A stretch of 64,000 bases of DNA from Tolypothrix brevis GSE-NOS-MK-07-07A (GTDB lineage: Bacteria > Cyanobacteriota > Cyanobacteriia > Cyanobacteriales > Nostocaceae). The notes beneath the pieces were generated by a model, which was given only the letters and a program-made list of their open reading frames with translations, did no database searches and was not told where the DNA came from. A program made the translations under genes and the position numbers. The DNA is taken from contig JAHHIJ010000033.1 in NCBI GenBank assembly GCA_019358985.1, forward strand, positions 22,836 through 86,835, given 5' to 3'. Position 1 is the stretch's first letter, and each line of letters starts with the position of its first letter. Of this stretch, positions 16,026-23,265 are shown piece after piece.

Positions 16026-17369
16026 ATGACTGAACTGCTGCAACAAGTAAGAATTATCGACCCAGTTTCTGAAACTGACCAAATAGCTGATGTGTTGATT
16101 GCTGATGGTTATATCAGTTCCGTCGCAGAAACTATTTCTGATGTTAGTGCCGATACTCAAATCAGAGATTGTCGAGGATTAATTTTAGGATCTGGGTTGG
16201 TAGATTTATATAGTCACTCATCTGAACCTGGGTTTGAAGAACGGGAAACTATTTCCTCTTTGTTACAAGCTGCTGCTGCTGGTGGCTTTACAAGAATTAA
16301 CCTTTTACCCGATACATCTCCACCGATTGATAACCCAACTGTGGTAAAGCAGTTGTTGCACATGGGGGGACAAGGAGGACAAGGGAGACAAGGGAGACAA
16401 GGGGAACAAGGGGAACAAGGAAGAATTTCTCCCCCCTCCCCCCCTCCCCCCCTCCTCCCCTCCTCCCCTCCCCCTCTCCTCCACCTCTGGGGTGCTATCA
16501 CTCAGGGTGTTGCGGGGAAGCAGATGACCGAATTGGCTTATTTAGCGGCTTCTGGGGTGGTTGGTTTTGCTGATGGCGGAAACTTGGAAAATTTGGGGCT
16601 GATGCGGCGAGTGTTAGAATATCTCCAGCCTTTGAAAAAACCGATCGCTTTTTGGTGTTGCGATCGCCTTCTTATGTCTAATGGTGTCATGCGCGAAGGA
16701 CAAGACTCTATTCGTCTAGGTTTACCAGGAAATCCCGCTATTTCTGAAACTGCCGCCATCGCTTCAGTGCTGGAATTAGTCGCCGCAATCGGTACCCCTG
16801 TCCATATTATGCGCGTTTCCACGGCTCGCAGTGTCGAACTTATCGCCTCAGCAAAGTCTCAAGGCTTACCCGTCACCGCCAGCACTACTTGGATGCACCT
16901 TTTACTTGACACTAAGGCAATTAAGAGTTATAATACGAGCCTGCGTTTAGAACCACCTTTAGGAAATCCTAGCGATTTAAAAGCTTTGCGTGCAGGTGTG
17001 CGGATGGGAATTGTGGATGCGATCGCTATTGACCATACACCGCATACTTATGAAGAAAAGGTGCAAGCGTTTGCGGAAGCTTTACCAGGGGCAATTGGTT
17101 TAGAGTTAGCGTTACCGCTGTTGTGGCAATATTTGGTAGAAAGCGGTGAATTTACAGCTTTGGAATTATGGAAAGCTTTGAGTAATCGTCCTGCGGAGTG
17201 TTTAGGACAGAAAATGAGTGCGATCGCTCCTAATAAAAAAGCAGAATTAACTTTATTTAACCCCCAAGAAAGCTGGAAAGTCAACACCGAAAATCTCTAC
17301 AGTTTATCTAGTAATACACCTTGGTTAGGGCAACAGTTAACAGGTCGAGTAATACAAACTTGGTGTTAA
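16026..17369 (+). CDS. Dihydroorotase-like amidohydrolase with low-complexity insertion
   Basis: Dihydroorotase closes the ring of carbamoyl aspartate in pyrimidine synthesis. The 447 residues follow the class I layout: GLILGSGLVDLYSHSSEPG, AAAAGGFTRINLLPDTSP and AIDHTPHTYEEK near the C-terminus. However, the metal motif DxHxH reads D60-L-Y62-S-H64, so one zinc ligand is Tyr. The protein may be a pseudo-dihydroorotase or use an altered site. Residues about 113-153 are a Gly/Gln/Arg then Pro/Ser/Leu stretch (MGGQGGQGRQGRQGEQ... to ...SSPPPLLH) coded by a G-rich/C-rich simple repeat; homologous sequence resumes at LWGAIT. The gene stands alone. Confidence 0.82.
   Translation: MTELLQQVRIIDPVSETDQIADVLIADGYISSVAETISDVSADTQIRDCRGLILGSGLVDLYSHSSEPGFEERETISSLLQAAAAGGFTRINLLPDTSPPIDNPTVVKQLLHMGGQGGQGRQGRQGEQGEQGRISPPSPPPPLLPSSPPPLLHLWGAITQGVAGKQMTELAYLAASGVVGFADGGNLENLGLMRRVLEYLQPLKKPIAFWCCDRLLMSNGVMREGQDSIRLGLPGNPAISETAAIASVLELVAAIGTPVHIMRVSTARSVELIASAKSQGLPVTASTTWMHLLLDTKAIKSYNTSLRLEPPLGNPSDLKALRAGVRMGIVDAIAIDHTPHTYEEKVQAFAEALPGAIGLELALPLLWQYLVESGEFTALELWKALSNRPAECLGQKMSAIAPNKKAELTLFNPQESWKVNTENLYSLSSNTPWLGQQLTGRVIQTWC
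16362..16487. repeat. In-frame simple-sequence insertion inside the dihydroorotase-like gene
   Basis: The plus strand changes abruptly to GGGGGGACAAGGAGGACAAG and related GGGAGACAAGG units, then to a C-rich run (CCCCCCTCCCCCCCTCCCCC and similar). The two halves are roughly complementary, like the GGGGACAAGG/CCTTGTCCCC spacer repeats (compare 58573-58630). Its length keeps the reading frame open. Confidence 0.85.
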
Positions 17370-17422
17370 TTGTGATTCTCACCTCGATAAATAAATGGTT
17401 CAACAGAGCGAACAGATATGTT

Positions 17423-17667
17423 ATGTCAGCAAAAGATAAATTTCACAATGTTGTAAAATTAGGGTTACAAAAAGATGGCTAGACTATAGCGTTTCCTAGT
17501 TTGCTGAGGTACAAATTTATCTGCGTCCATCGGCGTTTATCTATCTTCCGAAGCGGTTAATTCAATATTCTGTATCAATTGCGATCGCTAATTTATGACA
17601 TCGAAAATGAGGTGATTGTCAGATGGTTAAATTAGACGAATATAGAGTATATATTAAACTAACATAA
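17423..17667 (+). pseudogene. Decayed xisH-xisI pair (fdxN-element excision controlling factor family)
   Basis: Three pieces fit this gene pair. At 17423 a 19-codon frame MSAKDKFHNVVKLGLQKDG ends in TAG where XisH proteins continue with Trp (TGG to TAG would explain it). At about 17579-17635 another frame gives LRSLIYDIENEVIVRWLN and stop, the typical XisH C-terminus. Overlapping that stop, an ATG at 17623 gives MVKLDEYRVYIK, like an XisI start, then stops. The middle of xisH and most of xisI are gone. XisH and XisI were named for excision of the nifD-region fdxN element in Anabaena, but many cyanobacteria have multiple copies of unknown role. Matches are by eye. Confidence 0.55.
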
Positions 17668-17678
17668 AGCAAAAATCA

Positions 17679-18314
17679 ATGACAACTCTTAACGCTCGTA
17701 ATTTCTCCCTAGACGATGTTCAACGTCTTTTCGGCTTTCAAGAACAGTACGCTGATTCATTCACCCCGTTGTTATCGCTAGAACCGCTAACAGAATTGGA
17801 AGAGCAGGAACTTGTACAAATACGAAATGACTTTCGCCGTTATCTAACAGCTGGTAAAGTTTCCGAAGGGCAAGTAAAGTTTCTTGTAGTTGCACCTTTA
17901 ATGCGATTAGCTGGCTTTTATCGCTATCCTATCGAAATTCTTCTAGAAGAAGATATAGCGGAAATTGAAATCGAAGATGAAGATATCAAAATTAAAGGTA
18001 GATTCGATATCTTAGCTGTAAGTAAAGCTAAACGCACAAAAGCCAATACTTACTTTTGGATATTGTTGATTGAATCGAAAAATAGTCAGGTTGATATATT
18101 AACAGGTTTATCTCAGTTGCTAACATACGCTTATAAAACTTTAGAGCATCAAGAATCTGTTTGGGGCTTAATCACAAATGGTAGAAGCTATTTGTTTGTG
18201 AATATAAAACACGGAAATCCCTCAAATTATTATTTGATGCCAGAATTAAATTTAATGGAAAAAGAGCGTTCAAATCAGTTACTACAAGTTCTCAAAGCAA
18301 TTTGTCAGTTATAG
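17679..18314 (+). CDS. Solitary PD-(D/E)XK nuclease-fold protein
   Basis: The 211-residue protein has the core of a restriction-endonuclease fold: KGRFDILAV with Asp110 and WILLIESKNS with Glu132-Ser-Lys134, then a helix with Gln (GLSQLLTYAY) and strand GLITNGRSYLF. The N-terminal region, with EGQVKFLVVAPLMRLAGFY, resembles the N-terminal nuclease part of type I restriction HsdR proteins and many lone cyanobacterial ORFs. No methyltransferase partner is nearby. The target is unknown: it may cut DNA or be a remnant of a mobile unit. It is followed by a truncated Rpn-type gene. Confidence 0.7.
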   Translation: MTTLNARNFSLDDVQRLFGFQEQYADSFTPLLSLEPLTELEEQELVQIRNDFRRYLTAGKVSEGQVKFLVVAPLMRLAGFYRYPIEILLEEDIAEIEIEDEDIKIKGRFDILAVSKAKRTKANTYFWILLIESKNSQVDILTGLSQLLTYAYKTLEHQESVWGLITNGRSYLFVNIKHGNPSNYYLMPELNLMEKERSNQLLQVLKAICQL

Positions 18315-18320
18315 CAATAA

Positions 18321-18869
18321 AATATAATTCATGATGAAATTGCTTTTACTGAAGAATACGTGGATGATACAACCATACATCGCTATCGTGCAGTAAGAAT
18401 GTGGGAGCAAGATTCAAGCTTATTTTTGACCAATTCGGCATTGTTACCGTTAGCACCTTTGTGTCGAACTGATTCCCCGCGAGATTTATTATCGCAGGTT
18501 GCTCATCAGGAAGTCGCTAAAATTTCAGATAGGGAGACAAGGCAAAATACAGCAGCCTACACCGAGATTTTAGCAGGTTTGCGGTTTGAAAAGGGTTTGA
18601 TTCGTCAGTTATTAAGTGAGGATATTATGCAGGAATCAGTTATTTACCAGGATATTTTGCAGAAAGGTGAGCAGAAGGGTGAACAAAAGGAAGCTTTTCG
18701 CTTTTTAACTCGACAGTTAAATCGACGCTTTGGTGAGATAGATTCATCAATAATTGAGCGTATCAGAATATTATCTACGGAAGAATTAGAAGCGTTGGGG
18801 GAAGAATTTTTAAGTTTTTCAAATGTATCTGATTTAGTTACTTGGCTTGAGCAAAATACAAGCAGTTAA
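18321..18869 (+). pseudogene. 5'-truncated Rpn/PD-(D/E)XK transposase-like gene with DUF4351 tail
   Basis: From a GTG at 18360 the frame gives 169 residues, but recognisable protein begins earlier, with DEIAFTEEYVDDTTIHRYR directly after an in-frame TAA at 18318. RYRAVRMWEQD, LARTDSPRDLL-like LCRTDSPRDLL, and the C-terminal LTRQLNRRFGEI...IRILSTEELEALGEEFLSF form the second half of the Rpn family of recombination-promoting nucleases plus the DUF4351 tail. The N-terminal nuclease half, about 110 residues with the catalytic residues, is missing. A short repeat, KGEQKGEQK, marks the hinge. It is probably inactive. Confidence 0.72.
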
Positions 18870-18955
18870 GTAATCGTAGGTAAAATGTTGGGTTACGATG
18901 CATTAAAGATTATTGATTAAATTTACAGATGCTTGTGCGTCTTCAGCCAACCTAC

Positions 18956-19038
18956 GTATTCAGATTTTGACACCACAAGTTTTTCTCAATCGGTATTTTC
19001 CTGATATGCTATAATTCCGAAACTGACAAATCTTGTGT
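18956..19038. repeat. 83-bp direct repeat, upstream copy
   Basis: This matches 19719-19801 at all but one position (CTATAATT here, CTCTAATT there). The downstream copy is the 3' end of the PIN toxin gene and what follows it, so the upstream copy is a gene tail left in front of the antitoxin. The two copies flank the antitoxin-toxin pair with a period of 763 bp. Confidence 0.92.
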
Positions 19039-19085
19039 TTAGGGGGTGTTCTACCCATAAAATATAATTGATGAGGAAGAATTAT

Positions 19086-19355
19086 ATGATGGAAACAGAT
19101 ATTTTAATCAAAGTCACAGCAGAAGGTCAATTAGAACTTCCCGCAGAGATTCAGGCAAAGCTGAGTCCTGGCGATGAATATATGGTATCAATTACAGAGG
19201 CGGAAATTGTTCTCAAAAAAGTCCGCAAACCACTGACTTGGAACGAGTTATCGCAAATATTAGAGGAATCCGAACCAGACCCTAATCAACCTTCATTAGA
19301 AGAAATTAGTGAAATTGTCAAGGAAGTACGACGGGAAAGACGTTCTAAAGCATGA
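19086..19355 (+). CDS. AbrB/SpoVT-like antitoxin paired with a PIN toxin
   Basis: The 89-residue product starts MMETDILIKVTAEGQLELPAE, the swapped-hairpin DNA-binding pattern of AbrB/MazE-type antitoxins, followed by EIQAKLSPGDEYMVS and a toxin-binding, acidic C-terminal helix region. The start was placed at the ATG at 19086 because GAGGAAGAA lies 6 bases before it; the frame is open six codons further. The stop overlaps the toxin start by four bases (ATGA). It should repress its own operon and neutralise the PIN toxin. Confidence 0.82.
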   Translation: MMETDILIKVTAEGQLELPAEIQAKLSPGDEYMVSITEAEIVLKKVRKPLTWNELSQILEESEPDPNQPSLEEISEIVKEVRRERRSKA

Positions 19356-19777
19356 GGATTGTATTAGATGTCAATGTTTGGATTTCCGGTTTACTTTGGG
19401 TAGGAGTTCCGGGTCGGATTTTTGATTTAGCGTCAGCTCACCAAATTACTATTTTTGTTTCTGAACCGATACGCGAAGATATAAAAGAAATACTAGAGCG
19501 TAAAAAGCTTCAGACGAAAATACAGTCTTTGGGTGTAACTGTAGAAGATTTGCTTGCTGTAGTAGGAGAGTTGTCAGAATCGTGTTCAACAGAAGTTGTA
19601 GATGTTCCTCAATTACGCGACCCAGATGATATTGTGATTATAGAAACGGCTTTAGCTGCTAATGCTGAAGTTATTATTACTGGTGATTTAGATTTACTAG
19701 TTTTGATGGAATTTAACGGTATTCAGATTTTGACACCACAAGTTTTTCTCAATCGGTATTTTCCTGATATGCTCTAA
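19352..19777 (+). CDS. PIN-domain toxin (VapC-like ribonuclease)
   Basis: PIN toxins are Mg2+-dependent ribonucleases that cut tRNA, rRNA or mRNA. The 141 residues show the acidic active site: Asp6 in IVLDVNVWISGLL, Asp90-Asp93 in LRDPDD, and Asp112/Asp114 in VIITGDLDLL. The family is the 'putative toxin component, PIN family' subgroup (COG1569-like) rather than classical VapC. Its 3' end, from 19719, is present a second time upstream of the antitoxin. The four-base overlap with the antitoxin gene implies coupled translation. Confidence 0.88.
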   Translation: MRIVLDVNVWISGLLWVGVPGRIFDLASAHQITIFVSEPIREDIKEILERKKLQTKIQSLGVTVEDLLAVVGELSESCSTEVVDVPQLRDPDDIVIIETALAANAEVIITGDLDLLVLMEFNGIQILTPQVFLNRYFPDML

Positions 19778-19801
19778 TTCCGAAACTGACAAATCTTGTG
19801 T
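19719..19801. repeat. 83-bp direct repeat, downstream copy (3' end of PIN gene)
   Basis: This covers the last 19 codons of the PIN gene and 24 bases beyond. It is the partner of 18956-19038. The pair is what a tandem duplication of the module followed by loss, or a recombination between two related modules, would leave. Confidence 0.92.
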
Positions 19802-19846
19802 GTTGCTGCCTAACCCACCCTGCAATAAATTGATTGCTCATAGCTC

Positions 19847-19897
19847 AAGTCTACTAAAGTAGACTAGGTATGCTTTTTAGTCTACTTTAGTAGACTT
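19847..19897. repeat. Double palindrome AAGTCTACTAAAGTAGACTA ... inverted copy
   Basis: AAGTCTACTAAAGTAGACTA (19847-19866) is the exact reverse complement of TAGTCTACTTTAGTAGACTT (19878-19897), with an 11-base spacer. Each arm is itself a hairpin (AGTCTAC-TAAA-GTAGACT). It can therefore form one long stem or a pair of small stems. GGGAATTAATTCCC, a 14-bp palindrome, follows at 19911. Confidence 0.9.
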
Positions 19898-20036
19898 ATG
19901 CTGTAAGAATTGGGAATTAATTCCCAAGCGGGAGGAAAACGAAGGGACAAGATTTTGAAGACTTTTGTCAATACTTCGTGGGTAATGACTTGATTGTGAA
20001 TCTTTACAATTTACTGTAAGCCTTATATGTTATACT

Positions 20037-21959
20037 TTACAAGTCTCGGCGCGAGAGAAGACCGGGCACACAAACCCAACCCCCACCAAAGTCATTATGC
20101 TCTCCCTCCCCTCTAGCTAATGTTGCAGGAAGATGTCCTTCGGGAGCATGAATATCAAAAGTGAGGTCTGTGTAGTGGAGCCATTTCGCACCCATCGTCG
20201 TTACGGCTTCTTCTTGGAATCCCAGCTTTTTATTAATATTCTCTAAATATTCTACGATATTCTTCTGTATAACTGTCTCATACGTTCGCCAGCCGACGAT
20301 ATCGCCTAACTTTGTGTAGTCTTGAGCTACACTTTCCCAAATGCGCTTCTGCACACTAAACCCAAAGCGCCCATCACTGTATTTTACCCACAGTTGGTCA
20401 ATGGTGCGTAGGTCAGCGGAAGGAAAGTTTTTAATCGATTCGGGATCAAGCCAGAGTTTTTGTTCTCTGTCAGCGGTTTTGAGCATCACTGCGAGAGTTT
20501 CTTTATCTGCTTCTTCCCACTCTCCAGCTTTGAGTAAATCGCGCAACCGCGTATAGTCTATACCCTTCTCAGAACTGAGATCATTATTCTGCTGAGTTGG
20601 TTTTACAGATATTGTTTGAATAGATTGTTGTTCTTGTCGCTGTTTCTTGGCTTCTTCTTGTTCTTGTTTCTGGTACTCTGCTTGTTTTCTGGTTAAAAGT
20701 GGTGCTTCAATTCGCCCTACATCTTCATCGTTGAGTCCTAAAGACTGCTGAAACTGTTTTAATCCATTGCGGACATATTCATCTAGCGGGTATTGCACTT
20801 TAACAGCTTTTGCAAATTCCTGCTCATAATACCGCAGGCTATTTTCATACTCTTCTTTTTCTTGTTGTTTCTGTATCTGAACCTGTTTTCGATATTCCGC
20901 TTTTTTAGCAGATGCAATCTCTAATTCAATTGGTGCTATATCCTCATCTCTAAGATCTAAAATATCCTGCTGATAATCCTTCAGTATCTTACGAGTATGT
21001 TCATCTACTGAATATTTTTGCTCAACTACCTCAACAAAAGCTTCTTTGTAACTTTCTAAATTTGCAAAGCGTCTGCGTAAAGGTTCTAATACTTCGTTTT
21101 CTATTTGCTCGGCTTTTTCATCTGTAATTTTAAATGTTTTCCGTTTCGGCTTTAAGATTAAGTAGGAAAGTTTACTAAGTTCACCATTTTGGGCATATTG
21201 TTCAACAAGTTTGCGATACTCTGCTTCTGGATTCTTGGGAGCATGTGCCAGTAGAATATTAAAGCCTTCCCTATCCAGAATGATAACTGGTGTCATTTTA
21301 GGCTTTACCGCTTGAACTTTTGCCTTAGCGTAAGCGTGCAGTTCCTGTACATGAATATTGCCATCGTTGTCAGTGTCTGCTGCACCTGTCTCAATTCCCT
21401 CAACTAAATACTGAGTATAGAGCGAAAGCGGTAAACCTTCTTGCTCAAATGAAGTTTGAGTTGCACTACTAGATGTGAGAATAACTCGTCCCTCTGCACC
21501 TAGTTGCTTTTTGATATCGACACCAACACTTTTTGTCTTCCAACCTTGAGCGATCGCACCACTGTAGCAAGCATCTAAAATCAATACTTGTCGTTTAGCA
21601 TAGCAGTTATTTGATTGTCCTTGAATAAAATTTGCGTCTACAGCAGTAGCTTCAAAGTCGTCTTTAGTTGTAATCCGAGTTGTTAAATAAAGATGACCAT
21701 CATCATTAGTAATACCATGACCAGAGAAAAATAATAATACTAAGTCATCTTTTGCAGCTTGTTTAAATAGCTTTTGAATTGCCCTCCGCATTTCGCTATC
21801 AGTGGGATTAAGCAGCGGTTCGACTTGATCAAAATCTCCCAGACTTGGGTTTTGCAAAACTCGCTGCATAGCTTCCACATCATTGAGAGCAGATGATAAA
21901 GGAGGGATACCTTCACCATACTTACTGACTCCAATCAGTAGCGCTATCTTCTTAGGCAT
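20037..21959 (-). CDS. Caspase-family protease fused to a C-terminal GUN4 domain
   Basis: From the ATG at 21959 the product is 640 residues. Residues 3-230 are a caspase/peptidase C14 (orthocaspase) domain: KKIALLIGVSKYG, catalytic His81 in LFFSGHG, and catalytic Cys131 in LILDACYSG. Residues about 240-465 are charged and helical, with two repeats around YRKQVQIQKQQEKEEYE and YQKQEQEEAKKQ; each repeat precedes or follows a DEDxxxIE segment. Residues 468-640 are a GUN4 domain: DYTRLRDLLKAGEWEEAD, LRTIDQLWVKYSDGRFGFSV and LTFDIHAPEGHLP. GUN4 binds Mg-porphyrins or bilins. The gene overlaps the EACC1-like gene by 8 bases; GGTGGAG before the ATG decides the start. Signal-controlled proteolysis is an inference. 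Confidence 0.9.
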   Translation of the reverse strand: MPKKIALLIGVSKYGEGIPPLSSALNDVEAMQRVLQNPSLGDFDQVEPLLNPTDSEMRRAIQKLFKQAAKDDLVLLFFSGHGITNDDGHLYLTTRITTKDDFEATAVDANFIQGQSNNCYAKRQVLILDACYSGAIAQGWKTKSVGVDIKKQLGAEGRVILTSSSATQTSFEQEGLPLSLYTQYLVEGIETGAADTDNDGNIHVQELHAYAKAKVQAVKPKMTPVIILDREGFNILLAHAPKNPEAEYRKLVEQYAQNGELSKLSYLILKPKRKTFKITDEKAEQIENEVLEPLRRRFANLESYKEAFVEVVEQKYSVDEHTRKILKDYQQDILDLRDEDIAPIELEIASAKKAEYRKQVQIQKQQEKEEYENSLRYYEQEFAKAVKVQYPLDEYVRNGLKQFQQSLGLNDEDVGRIEAPLLTRKQAEYQKQEQEEAKKQRQEQQSIQTISVKPTQQNNDLSSEKGIDYTRLRDLLKAGEWEEADKETLAVMLKTADREQKLWLDPESIKNFPSADLRTIDQLWVKYSDGRFGFSVQKRIWESVAQDYTKLGDIVGWRTYETVIQKNIVEYLENINKKLGFQEEAVTTMGAKWLHYTDLTFDIHAPEGHLPATLARGEGEHNDFGGGWVCVPGLLSRRDL

Positions 21960-22350
21960 TTGCTCCACCACCCATTGCAGCCAAAAGGTCTTTTGCTATT
22001 CTCTCACTTTCTAGTAGCTCTTTTCGGCTTTTTGCTTCAATGTTGACTTCTTTATCGCCAACTTTGATATTAATTTTTATTGGCTTGTCTGCCAAGCGAT
22101 CGCCCAAAAAACCTAAAAAGCTTTTGACATTCTTCATGCTCACTTCAGCCGTCAGCACTCCGATTAAAGTGGCAAAACCTGGTTTGCTTCCCGCTTCTGG
22201 GTTCAAATCTTCGGTGCGATCTGCCTTCTCAACTTCATCCAACTTCCGGATTTCCTGTAGCAGCTTCTTCGCTAGCTGTTGCCGTCTCTGGTCATCTAAT
22301 TCTGGATCGTCAACGGCAAAGGTGAATTTTATAATCGGTTCGTCTGTCAT
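21952..22350 (-). CDS. EACC1-like small protein upstream of the caspase-GUN4 gene
   Basis: Starting at the ATG at 22350 gives 132 residues: IIKFTFAVDDPELDDQRRQQ, a helix, then FATLIGVLTAEVSMKNVKSF, and IKINIKVGDKEVNIEAKSRKE. Two beta-strand segments around a hydrophobic helix and the closing VxVxVGDxxVxIxA strand pair match the 'effector-associated constant component 1' (EACC1) described for NTP-dependent conflict systems in multicellular bacteria, where it sits beside caspase or trypsin-like effectors. An alternative TTG start 29 codons upstream exists; no strong ribosome site supports either. The overlap with the caspase-GUN4 gene indicates coupled expression. The family name comes from memory and should be checked by profile search. 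Confidence 0.65.
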   Translation of the reverse strand: MTDEPIIKFTFAVDDPELDDQRRQQLAKKLLQEIRKLDEVEKADRTEDLNPEAGSKPGFATLIGVLTAEVSMKNVKSFLGFLGDRLADKPIKINIKVGDKEVNIEAKSRKELLESERIAKDLLAAMGGGANA

Positions 22351-22623
22351 TTTAACTTTTAAAGTCCCGTCATCTACATAGTAATAGATTACACTTTCAG
22401 ATTTGACGATTCCGGCCAGAAAAAAGATCGTCTTCAAGCGTTCGCATGTCGATTGAATTTATACTAACGCCAAAATTCCTCAACTATATGAAGATAGACC
22501 TAACGCCCTTTTATTACTCTTGCCAGATAAAATTTGAAACCCTATTTTCAGTTCGGAATGCGATCGCCAGAGCGATAAATAATAATCAGAGCGATCGCAT
22601 GTTCGTTAAAAGTAAGCTGAAAA

Positions 22624-23244
22624 TTAAACAGCTACCAGATTATTTAGCTGCGATTCACACTCTTGAAAGACATAATTAACAGCAGCAAATAGTTTATCTA
22701 TTTCTTGAATGCTGTAAAAAGTAGCATTTCTAGTAAACACATCTTTTTCCAGCTTACCAAACTGCCAGCGTTCACCATTAGAAACAATACCAAAGACAAT
22801 TATTTCCAACTCTCCATTAAGTCTTTGGGCAGCAATCATTTCTGCTAAACATTGTGCCCAACCAGTTTCAAAGTTATCCTGCTTTGCTTCTACTAAGATA
22901 AAATAAGGCTTGTCAAATACAACTTTCCCTAAATGAGACTTTTTCGCCAGAATATATTCCGGAAAACCTGTTAATCTATTATCAAAAGTGAGTGCTTGAT
23001 GACTCCATAAAATAAAATTTTTGAGATATTGCTTCCAAACTTCTTTGATAACTGGATAAATCAGATTTTCGCAAATAGCAGATTCCGAATTATCAACAAC
23101 TCCCTCCCGCATCACTAATTCTAAATCTTCTCTAAAATAATTAGAGACATTAAACGCAGTCTCCACAATGAAATTCGCTTCAGTATAAATAACCTGAAAC
23201 TCTTTCAGAACTTCACCGATAATTTTGTAACTACTGAAAGCCAT
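22624..23244 (-). CDS. PD-(D/E)XK-like nuclease-fold hypothetical protein
   Basis: The 206 residues contain YFILVEAKQDN (Glu119-Ala-Lys121), then QCLAEMIAAQ (Gln131) and the strand/turn FGIVSNGERWQFGKLE. This is the core order of restriction-like nuclease folds. The expected Asp is replaced by Glu or shifted (GFPEYILAKK, Glu96). It resembles the protein at 29885-30478 in the same segments, so the two are probably distant paralogs. TAGGAG lies before its ATG. It sits 21 bp behind the MalK-type ATPase gene and 273 bp ahead of the EACC1-like gene, all on the minus strand. Function unknown. Confidence 0.6.
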   Translation of the reverse strand: MAFSSYKIIGEVLKEFQVIYTEANFIVETAFNVSNYFREDLELVMREGVVDNSESAICENLIYPVIKEVWKQYLKNFILWSHQALTFDNRLTGFPEYILAKKSHLGKVVFDKPYFILVEAKQDNFETGWAQCLAEMIAAQRLNGELEIIVFGIVSNGERWQFGKLEKDVFTRNATFYSIQEIDKLFAAVNYVFQECESQLNNLVAV

Positions 23245-23265
23245 ATAAACTCCTATTAAATAACT

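Noticed and set aside
16214..16501. 95-codon minus-strand frame with repeated PCSPCLPCLPC
   Set aside because: It is the complement of the simple-sequence insertion in the dihydroorotase-like gene; the Cys/Pro pattern is a by-product.
22446..22679. 77-codon plus-strand frame starting MSIEFILTPKF
   Set aside because: It overlaps the 3' end of the minus-strand nuclease gene, contains HIP1 sites and has no recognisable motif.
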